Positions 1-5,398 of a stretch of 6,170 bases of DNA are shown here, piece by piece. The stretch is taken from NCBI GenBank assembly GCA_016938515.1, contig JAFGUM010000340.1, positions 1-6,170 on the forward strand. Reading direction: 5' to 3'. The stretch comes from Spirochaetales bacterium. GTDB lineage: Bacteria > Spirochaetota > Spirochaetia > Treponematales > UBA12059. Position numbers and translations under genes: made by a program. Position 1 is the stretch's first letter, and each line of letters opens with the position of its first letter. The notes below the pieces were generated by a model. The model was not told the DNA's origin. It saw only the letters and a list, made by a program, of their open reading frames with translations, and did no database searches.

Positions 1-445
1 AAATCGTCACGAGCCCGCCGGAGTCTATCTCCTTGACGAAGATCCTGTCGTAGCGGCCGGAGCTGTCGAAGCGGGAAGTGGGCGAGTAGGTGCTCATGAA
101 GAAGTATATAACGTCGCTCATGTCGTCCTGGGATTCGATAAGCGACCACCGGTAGTAGATCTCGTCTTCGTGGTCTATGAGGACTGCGCGGCGGCGTTCG
201 TCTTTTTCGGTTTCCGGGTCGGTGGCGACGCGGAGTGTGGCGCGGAGGCCGCCGTAGTACGAGCGCGCCAGCAGGTAGAGGTTCAGCTTGCCGTGTTCGT
301 CCTTGTAATACAGCTCCGCGACGCCGCCCATCGCCGGTACCGAGCCGATGATGGCGTACTTGTCCGCTTTGGCGATGGGAGACCAGCGTACGGTATAAAA
401 AGCGTCACCGGCCCGCACGGACTTGCGGATATCGTAGGTCGTCAT
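1..445 (-). CDS. Uncharacterised protein, N-terminal part (runs off the left edge)
   Basis: Reading the minus strand from an ATG at 445-443 gives 148 codons without a stop up to the left edge, so the C-terminal end is missing. The protein starts MTTYDIRKSVRAGD and is rich in aromatic and charged residues: WSPIAKADKYAIIGSVPAM (residues 21-39), YYGGLRATLRVATDPE (63-78), and a YYRWSLIES segment near 97-105. I see no signal peptide, membrane segment or nucleotide-binding motif, and it looks like a soluble cytoplasmic protein. I do not recognise the family; I have a vague memory of similar short proteins in spirochaetes but cannot confirm it. There is no clear Shine-Dalgarno site. An in-frame ATG at 511-509 would add 22 residues, but they are proline-rich and unlike the rest, so I prefer 445. 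The gene is divergent from the ATPase operon. It is preferred over the overlapping plus-strand frame 170-592 because its residue composition is protein-like. Confidence 0.72.
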   Translation of the reverse strand, partial: MTTYDIRKSVRAGDAFYTVRWSPIAKADKYAIIGSVPAMGGVAELYYKDEHGKLNLYLLARSYYGGLRATLRVATDPETEKDERRRAVLIDHEDEIYYRWSLIESQDDMSDVIYFFMSTYSPTSRFDSSGRYDRIFVKEIDSGGLVTI

Positions 446-576
446 ACCGGATGGTACCACGGCTGGGGTGATTGGCGCCAGCGATCGGGGACAGAGCTGG
501 GGTCTGTACATTTTTTTTATAGAGGTTTACACCTATATGGTCGGGTTATGATGTACATCGAGGAAGCGAACCCAAA
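446..576. promoter_or_regulatory. Divergent intergenic region with presumed operon promoter
   Basis: This 131-bp region separates the left-hand minus-strand gene from the ATPase operon and must hold the operon promoter if transcription starts here. The stretch 503-560 is clearly AT-richer than the coding DNA. Plus-strand candidates are TTTACA (526-531) with TATGAT (547-552), whose 15-nt spacing is short and whose leader would be almost nil, and a -10-like TATAGA (518-523) without a good -35. For the minus-strand gene a -10-like TATAAA lies at 521-516, also without a convincing -35. None is proven. The region also holds an oligo-T run (511-518), an imperfect dyad (519-536) and two TGTACAT words (505-511 and 552-558). 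Confidence 0.45.
519..536. promoter_or_regulatory. Imperfect dyad, possible operator
   Basis: ATAGAGGT (519-526) and ACCTAT (531-536) can pair over six base pairs with one bulged A, around a TTAC loop. It overlaps the candidate promoter elements. It is not a terminator: the T run (511-518) lies before it on the plus strand, and on the minus strand the dyad is followed by an A run. It could be a protein-binding site or chance in AT-rich DNA. Confidence 0.25.
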
Positions 577-894
577 GTGCAACACGTTGTAGAGCAAGTT
601 CTTCAAGCTGAGAGCGAAGCAAAAGCCAGGATAGACGCCGCGAAGCAACGGGCCGCCGAAACGCGGGCCGCGGCGGACTCGTCTGTGGCCGAGCTGGTGG
701 CTTCCGTGCGCGAGCGGTCTACGGCTGCCAGCGCGGAGCGTCTTGAGCGCGCCCGCGGCCAGGCTCGCGAGCTTTTGGCACAGGCCCGTGCCGAGGATGA
801 GGCGGCGGGTGCCGCGCTGCTCGAGTCGGCGGCGGCTCGCACCGACGGCATCGTCTCGCGCATCGTCGCGTTGATCCGGGGGCAGCCGGGTTGA
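577..894 (+). CDS. V/A-type ATPase peripheral-stalk subunit H/G (coiled coil)
   Basis: This 105-residue protein is almost entirely one charged, alanine-rich helix with a heptad-like pattern, from about residue 5 (VEQVLQAESEAKARIDAAKQ) to about 88. It ends in a short hydrophobic helix (DGIVSRIVALIRG, 90-102). Length and composition fit the NtpH/AhaH (subunit G/H) family, which pairs with subunit E to form the outer stalks that hold the catalytic head against subunit I. It is the first gene of the operon, 13 nt upstream of the C gene. The start is GTG at 577; a GAGGA at 560-564 lies 12 nt upstream, rather far. No ATG lies in this frame between the upstream stop (520-522) and 577. Coiled coils diverge fast, so assignment rests on shape and context more than on residues. 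Names vary (ntpH, atpH, ahaH), so no symbol is given. Confidence 0.82.
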   Translation: MQHVVEQVLQAESEAKARIDAAKQRAAETRAAADSSVAELVASVRERSTAASAERLERARGQARELLAQARAEDEAAGAALLESAAARTDGIVSRIVALIRGQPG

Positions 895-907
895 GGGACT
901 AACAAGC

Positions 908-1993
908 ATGCGCGGCGCGTTGTCGACGTACGGCTTTCTGAGCGCGAAGCTCAAGGCCAGAATCAGTAAAACCCTGCCTCCGGACGCGATGGAACGCCTT
1001 ATCAGGGCACGGTCGCTGCCGGAGGCGGTTCAGTTTTTAAAGGGTACCGAATACGCGGCCATAGAGGAGGCGTATGCAGCGACGGGAGACCTGCGTTCGG
1101 GTGAGGCGCTCCTTCTGGAGCGCGAGCTTGAGCTGTATACCGGGTTGTTCAGGTACCTTGATGAGCCGGTGCTGTCGTTTGTGCGCGCGCTGGCCCTGCG
1201 CTTTGAGGTGGACAAGATAAAGAACGCGGTGCGGCTGTGGTTTGACTCGGTTATCCGCGGGCGCAACGTTGACGGTAAGTCCGGCTACCTGCACCGCGCG
1301 ACCATAGTGCACGCGTTTGACGTAGACGCGGTGATTCTGGCACCGGATGCCGACGCCGTGGTTGCGGCCTTTGGCTCGACACCGTACGCCGCAATAGCCC
1401 GGAGCGAAATGCCTCGGGTGGTATCCGGTAGATCAGTCTTTCCGTTCGAGCTGGCGCTCGATCGATATTACTACGCTGAAGCGTTCGCGGCAGCGGCAAA
1501 GCTGGGTCGCAAGAACAGGGAGGTCGCGGAACGGGTGCTCGGCGTAGACGTGGATATGCAGAACGTATCCTGGCTCGTGCGATTCAGGGGTTTTTACGGG
1601 ATGGACGCGGACACGGCGGCTGGCCTGCTTATACCACGAGGTCGCGCTATAGACGCGGCCGCCCTCAAGACGGCGGGGTCGCTGGATCAAGGTAGCCCGG
1701 GCTATGCCGGCTCGCTGGGCCTGGAGCTGCTGCGCTCTGCCTACGGCCAGTTTGGCGTACTGCTCGGCAGTGGTAGCGGTGGCGACGCGGTGGCGCGTCT
1801 GTCCCTGATGGAAGGCGCGCTCAGGCAGATAGCACGGGCCGAGGCAGGCCGTAGCCTCGCGGGCTACCCCTTCTCGATAGGCGTGGTGCTCGCGTACTTT
1901 ACGCTGCGAGCCGAAGAGCTGCGCGCCGTAATGACCATTCTGAACGCCAAGGAATACGCTTTGCCAGAGGAAAGGATACGGAGCTCGTTATGA
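908..1993 (+). CDS. ntpC: V/A-type ATP synthase subunit C
   Basis: Subunit C (equivalent to eukaryotic subunit d) is the soluble, all-helical socket that couples the central D/F shaft to the membrane K ring. The 361-residue length is close to family norm (about 320-360). Family signatures are an N-terminal YGFLSAKLKARISKTLP (8-24), the segment LRFEVDKIKNAVRLW (97-111), FPFELALDRYYYAEAF (178-193) followed by DVDMQNVSWLVRFRGFYG (214-231), and the C-terminal FSIGVVLAYFTLRAEELRAV (322-341) ending in ERIRSSL. A GAGGGA at 893-898, overlapping the stop of the H/G gene, gives a 9-nt spacing to the ATG. The end overlaps the I gene by ATGA at 1990-1993, implying translational coupling. A position upstream of I is not the usual clostridial or archaeal place for C, which more often sits between E and F. 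Confidence 0.95.
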   Translation: MRGALSTYGFLSAKLKARISKTLPPDAMERLIRARSLPEAVQFLKGTEYAAIEEAYAATGDLRSGEALLLERELELYTGLFRYLDEPVLSFVRALALRFEVDKIKNAVRLWFDSVIRGRNVDGKSGYLHRATIVHAFDVDAVILAPDADAVVAAFGSTPYAAIARSEMPRVVSGRSVFPFELALDRYYYAEAFAAAAKLGRKNREVAERVLGVDVDMQNVSWLVRFRGFYGMDADTAAGLLIPRGRAIDAAALKTAGSLDQGSPGYAGSLGLELLRSAYGQFGVLLGSGSGGDAVARLSLMEGALRQIARAEAGRSLAGYPFSIGVVLAYFTLRAEELRAVMTILNAKEYALPEERIRSSL

Positions 1994-4011
1994 TGTTCAC
2001 TTCGCCCATGCGATTGCTCGCCGCCGTGGCCCTGGATACTGATTCCGATGCCATAGCTACAGAACTGCTCAAACTTGGCGCGCTTGAGCTCGTATCGATC
2101 AAGGATCTGTCTGGTGAGTGGACCTCCAAAACGACCAAGGTGGAGCCCCGGGTAAGCCTTGCGCGTCTGGGCGAGCTGCGAAAGCGCGCCGAAGGCTTTA
2201 TGGGCATGGCCAGGCCACCTATTCCCCGCCCGATAATCAACGGCGACACGCTGGTGGGTCGCGTTGATCTGGACGCGGCCGAAAAACGGCTGGACGCCAT
2301 GGCCGCCGAGGTAAACGGCCTGCGAGAGCGCCAGAAGAGCCTGCAGGACGAAATACTGAAGCTCGATGAAATACTCAGGCAGATTGAAGCCTTTGGCGAC
2401 CTTAAAACCGGCGCGGCGGCCGCGTCTTCGTTCTCGTTTCTGTCTATTAGGGCTGGTTTGCTGCAGGCAGACAAGATCGACGACCTTACCCGTGCGCTCG
2501 ATGGTGTGCCCTCTGTCGTACTGCCGTCTGGTGACGCGTCTGGCGTAGAGAGGGCGGTCGTGCTCGTGTCACTCAAGCGGGACGCCGTGCGTATTGATCC
2601 TGTTCTGGACAGAGTGGGCTGGCAGGACGCGCGCCTGCCCGAGTCCTCTGGAGAGAGCAAGGACGAGGCGCTGCGGACGCTCAACGCCAAGATAGATACG
2701 CTCCGGTCCCGGCAAAATGCCTGCGCAGCCGAGCTTGCAGACTATTTTTCAGATAACGGCGCGGGGCTCGGGGAGCTGTGGGCAACGCTGCGCGCCGAGG
2801 AACTCGTAGCCAGGGTGCGATCGTCTTTCTCGAGGACAGACAGGACGGTGCTGTTCTCTGGCTGGATACCGGCAGAACGCGTAGCCGCGGTGGAAACCGG
2901 CATCAGAAGCGCCGCGTCGGGGGGGTGCAGCATCGAATGGCTGGGTCCGGGGCAGGGAGACGCGGCGAGCATCCAGGCTCCCGTCGAGATGCGCAACCCG
3001 GCCGTGCTGAAGCCCTTCGAGGGCCTCGTGCGCAACTATGCTACGCCGGCGTACGGCAGCGTCGACCCGACGCCCTTCGTGGCCGTAGCCTACCTGGCCA
3101 TGTTTGGCCTGATGTTCGGTGACGCCGGCCACGGGCTGGTCGTGGCGCTCGTCGGGGTGATCGGGACGCTGCTGGCCAGAAAGCGCGGGACCGCAGACGG
3201 TCTGTACCGCCTGATGATCTACTGCGGAGCGGCGGCCATCGTTGCCGGCGTTATGTTTGGCTCGTATTTTGGCCTGCCCCTGCTGCCGCCGCTGTGGTTC
3301 GACTACCACGGCATCGTCAGCGGGCACGGTGGCAGCGGCGCTTTCAAGTCGGTGTACGACATTCTGGGCTTGACCATACGCTTTGGCATGGTGGTGCTTG
3401 GCGTGGGCTTGCTCATCAACTGGGTAAACCTCTGGAGGAAGCGCGACTGGTTTACGCTCATTCTGGACAAGGCTGGCCTGGTAGGCGGCTGGATTTACGG
3501 TGCGGGAGCCTGGGTTGCGTTCTACTACGTTGGCCACGACTATCGTGAGTTGCCGTCCGGTTCGCTGCTCGCCGTTGTGCTCGGCCTGCCTACGCTGCTG
3601 CTGGCCTTCAAGGCGCCGCTGGAATTCATACGACACAACAAGGGCTCGGGCAAGCGATTCAAACCCGGCCTTCTCGTCGATTTTTTCATGGAATGGATAG
3701 TGGAAATTCTGGAAATATATTCAGGGTACCTGGCCAACACGCTGTCGTTTATGCGCGTCGCCGGCCTGGGTATAGCGCACGTGAGTCTGATGACGGCGTT
3801 CTTCCAGATAGCGAGGATGATTACCCCTACGGGGCCGCTATCGCTACCCGCGGTGCTGGTGCTCATACTGGGCAATGTCCTCGTCATAGCGCTGGAAGGC
3901 CTGTCCGCGGGCATACAGTCGCTCCGTCTCAACTATTACGAGTTTTTCTCCAAGTATTTCAATGGCACCGGCAGGGCATACCGGCCGGTTTCCTTTAACG
4001 GCACAGAATGA
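1990..4011 (+). CDS. ntpI: V/A-type ATP synthase subunit I (membrane stator, a-subunit homologue)
   Basis: Subunit I is the membrane stator that provides the ion half-channels and anchors the peripheral stalks. The protein has 673 residues. Residues 1-335 form the soluble arm, with a coiled-coil segment about 94-135 and the GWIPAERV motif (291-298) typical of the family. The membrane half begins with NPAVLKPFEGLVRNYATPAYG (336-356), then DPTPFVAVAYLAMFGLMFGD (359-378). Hydrophobic helices follow at roughly 362-396, 408-430, 460-480, 497-514, 523-541, 575-608 and 618-640. The essential stator arginine is R589 in NTLSFMRVAGLGIAH (583-597); the conserved C-terminal helix EGLSAGIQSLRLNYYEFFSKYF (636-657) carries the second arginine R646. 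GGAG at 1980-1983 lies 6 nt before the ATG, and the start overlaps the C stop. A second ATG follows at once (1993), so residue 1 is uncertain by one. No key residue appears missing. Confidence 0.97.
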   Translation: MMFTSPMRLLAAVALDTDSDAIATELLKLGALELVSIKDLSGEWTSKTTKVEPRVSLARLGELRKRAEGFMGMARPPIPRPIINGDTLVGRVDLDAAEKRLDAMAAEVNGLRERQKSLQDEILKLDEILRQIEAFGDLKTGAAAASSFSFLSIRAGLLQADKIDDLTRALDGVPSVVLPSGDASGVERAVVLVSLKRDAVRIDPVLDRVGWQDARLPESSGESKDEALRTLNAKIDTLRSRQNACAAELADYFSDNGAGLGELWATLRAEELVARVRSSFSRTDRTVLFSGWIPAERVAAVETGIRSAASGGCSIEWLGPGQGDAASIQAPVEMRNPAVLKPFEGLVRNYATPAYGSVDPTPFVAVAYLAMFGLMFGDAGHGLVVALVGVIGTLLARKRGTADGLYRLMIYCGAAAIVAGVMFGSYFGLPLLPPLWFDYHGIVSGHGGSGAFKSVYDILGLTIRFGMVVLGVGLLINWVNLWRKRDWFTLILDKAGLVGGWIYGAGAWVAFYYVGHDYRELPSGSLLAVVLGLPTLLLAFKAPLEFIRHNKGSGKRFKPGLLVDFFMEWIVEILEIYSGYLANTLSFMRVAGLGIAHVSLMTAFFQIARMITPTGPLSLPAVLVLILGNVLVIALEGLSAGIQSLRLNYYEFFSKYFNGTGRAYRPVSFNGTE

Positions 4012-4014
4012 TTC

Positions 4015-4020
4015 AAGGAG
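4015..4020 (+). promoter_or_regulatory. Strong Shine-Dalgarno site of the K gene
   Basis: AAGGAG lies 7 nt before the ATG at 4028. It fixes the start against an in-frame upstream ATG at 3962 inside ntpI. It is the best-matched ribosome site in the operon, fitting the need for many K copies per complex. Confidence 0.75.
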
Positions 4021-4027
4021 TACACGA

Positions 4028-4396
4028 ATGGTAGAAGCCAGGAAAGTGTTCGCGGGCAGGGTGCAGACGAGCCTCGTCGTCGTGGTGGCGCTGATGGCAA
4101 TTTTTGGGGCCGTCGCCACGGTAGGCGCCCAGGCCCAGGAGCCCGCTCACGGCGCGACGGTGATCTCGGCCGAGCAGGCCAAGGTGCAGCAGTTCGGGCT
4201 TATGGCCGCGGCCATAGCCTTTGGCCTCGGTGCCATCGGCGCCGGCATCGCTATCGCCAACGTCGGTGCCGCCGCGATGGGCGCCATCGGTGAAAAGCCT
4301 GAAATAGCCAGCCAGGCGCTTATTTTCATCGCGCTTGCCGAGGGTCTCGTCGTCTTTGGCTTTATCACGGCGCTGATGATCCTGGGCAAGATATAG
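4028..4396 (+). CDS. ntpK: V/A-type ATP synthase subunit K (proteolipid rotor ring)
   Basis: Subunit K forms the membrane ring that carries ions past subunit I. The 122-residue protein has a basic N-terminus and a hydrophobic stretch at 15-33 ending in VGAQAQEP (32-39), which looks like a cleavable signal peptide with a possible cut after AQA. After it comes a single helical hairpin: helix 1 about 56-83 (glycine- and alanine-rich, GAIGAGIAIANVGAAAMGAI, 68-87), the conserved EKPE loop (89-92), and helix 2 about 96-119. The ion-binding carboxylate is E105 in FIALAEGLVVFG (100-111). It is therefore a two-helix ring subunit with a leader, as in Thermus, rather than the four-helix fused form of Enterococcus hirae. 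Residues matching the E. hirae Na+ ligands Q110, T64 and Q65 are not present (I76, G106, L107), which favours H+ coupling. It lies 16 nt after ntpI and 8 nt before ntpF. Confidence 0.96.
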   Translation: MVEARKVFAGRVQTSLVVVVALMAIFGAVATVGAQAQEPAHGATVISAEQAKVQQFGLMAAAIAFGLGAIGAGIAIANVGAAAMGAIGEKPEIASQALIFIALAEGLVVFGFITALMILGKI

Positions 4397-4404
4397 CGGG
4401 TTGG

Positions 4405-4713
4405 ATGAAGTACTACGTCATCGGCGACGAGGACACCGTACTCGGCTTCGGCATGGTCGGAGTCGATGGTGCCGTCGTCGGCAACGCCGCGGAAGCGGAA
4501 GCCGCGTTCGACACGGCTACCTCCGATCCCGAGGTGGGCATACTCGTCGTAACAGAACGCGCGGCGGAGTTCGTGCGGCCGCGCGTAGACAGGCTGCTGT
4601 TCTCTGATGGGTTTCCGCTGATCGTGGAGATTCCTGACAGGCGCGGCCGTATGGCGGGGCGGCCGACGATTCGCGAGATGGTAAACACCGCCATAGGCAT
4701 AAAACTGGGTTGA
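4405..4713 (+). CDS. ntpF: V/A-type ATP synthase subunit F
   Basis: Subunit F is a small soluble protein of the central rotor shaft, bound to subunit D and on to C. The 102-residue length is typical. The family's Rossmann-like pattern is clear: MKYYVIGDEDTVLGFGMVGV at the N-terminus (1-20, with the GD-x-DTVLGF motif), DPEVGILVVTERAAEFVRP (41-59), then PLIVEIPDRRG (71-81) before a short C-terminal helix (89-100) that contacts D. The start is ATG at 4405, only 8 nt after the K stop. The ribosome site is poor: only a GGG at 4398-4400, 4 nt upstream. Translation may therefore depend on ribosomes finishing ntpK, which would suit a subunit needed once per complex. In many clostridial and archaeal operons F sits directly before A; here E lies between them. 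Confidence 0.95.
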   Translation: MKYYVIGDEDTVLGFGMVGVDGAVVGNAAEAEAAFDTATSDPEVGILVVTERAAEFVRPRVDRLLFSDGFPLIVEIPDRRGRMAGRPTIREMVNTAIGIKLG

Positions 4714-4726
4714 GGCTCGTGCCTCA
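4711..4726 (+). repeat. Perfect 6-bp hairpin between F and E genes
   Basis: TGAGGC (4711-4716) and GCCTCA (4721-4726) are exact inverted repeats around a TCGT loop. The left arm includes the TGA stop of ntpF, and the right arm ends 4 nt before the AAGGA ribosome site of ntpE (4731-4735). No T run follows, so it is not an intrinsic terminator. It could be an RNA processing or translation-tuning element, or chance. Confidence 0.5.
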
Positions 4727-4741
4727 CCGCAAGGACAGCGC

Positions 4742-5398
4742 ATGAAAGAAAGCTTGATGGAGCCCGATGATTCAGCTCTGCGCATCGTAGCCGGTATTCT
4801 GGCCGATGCTGACGCCGAGGTTGCGCGCATAGTAGCCGAGGCTGGGGCGTACGCCGCGTCGGTAACAGCGCGGGCCGGGGAACAGGGCAAGACGCTGGAG
4901 CGCGAAGCGTCCGCGAGGGCCGAGGCCGCCGCCGCTTCAATCATCGCCGACGCCGAGGCCAAAGCGGTGATAGAACGACGCAAAAGTGCTCTGGCGCTGC
5001 AGGAGCGTATGGCGCGCGACATGGTTGCCCGCGCCGCCAGGGACGTGGCCGCGATGATCGGGCAGCCAGGGTACCGGGATGTGCTCAAGGGCTGGCTTGT
5101 CGAGGGAGCTGTCGGGCTGTCAGCCGACGAAGCGACGGTACGCGCGTCCAAAGACGAGCTGCCGATGCTGGACCGGGCTCTGCTCGACGAGGTGGAAGCC
5201 GCGGTTCTGGCCGCCACGGGCAAGGCCACGAAGCTGCGTGTGCTGGCGGGAGACCCGTTGACGGGGCAGGGCGTGTACCTTGAAGCCGCTGACGGCAGGC
5301 TCGCGTACGACAACCGCGTGGCTACGCGTTTTGAGCGCCAGCGTTCCGCCATCAGGAAGCTCATTTACCAGGCGCTCTCCGATTCGAGGACAGCATGA
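4742..5398 (+). CDS. ntpE: V/A-type ATP synthase subunit E (peripheral stalk)
   Basis: Subunit E pairs with the small coiled-coil subunit (H/G) to form the outer stalks; its C-terminal head caps the catalytic subcomplex. The 218 residues show the family layout: a long charged, alanine-rich helix from about 11 to 105 (LRIVAGILADADAEVARIVAE at the start), a linker near GQPGYRDVLKGWLVEGA (107-123), and a folded alpha/beta head with LRVLAGDPLTGQGVYLE (165-181), then RLAYDNRVATRFERQRSAI (186-204), the motif expected in the NtpE/AtpE family, and a final helix to 214. The start at 4742 has AAGGA (4731-4735) 6 nt upstream. A second in-frame ATG at 4757 would remove five residues but has no better ribosome site. 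The end overlaps the A gene by ATGA (5395-5398). Confidence 0.94.
   Translation: MKESLMEPDDSALRIVAGILADADAEVARIVAEAGAYAASVTARAGEQGKTLEREASARAEAAAASIIADAEAKAVIERRKSALALQERMARDMVARAARDVAAMIGQPGYRDVLKGWLVEGAVGLSADEATVRASKDELPMLDRALLDEVEAAVLAATGKATKLRVLAGDPLTGQGVYLEAADGRLAYDNRVATRFERQRSAIRKLIYQALSDSRTA

Noticed and set aside
511..536. Intrinsic terminator at the T run and dyad
   Set aside because: The T run precedes rather than follows the dyad on the plus strand, and the minus strand has an A run after it, so neither direction has terminator form.
170..592. Plus-strand 140-codon frame across the left part and intergenic region
   Set aside because: It overlaps the better-supported minus-strand gene, has low-quality composition, crosses the AT-rich intergenic region and ends inside the H/G gene.
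1899..3636. Long minus-strand frames (1899-2690 and 2749-3636) antisense to subunit I
   Set aside because: The composition is that of antisense shadows (Ser/Arg-rich or His/Gln/Arg-rich), with no recognisable motif; subunit I on the plus strand is unambiguous.
3962..4027. In-frame upstream ATG extending subunit K by 22 residues
   Set aside because: It lies inside ntpI, has no good ribosome site and adds a polar stretch, while ATG 4028 has AAGGAG at ideal distance.
4147..5364. 405-codon minus-strand frame antisense to K, F and E
   Set aside because: It is very rich in Ser, Arg and Ala, as expected for the complement of GC-rich genes, and covers three confidently identified genes on the other strand.
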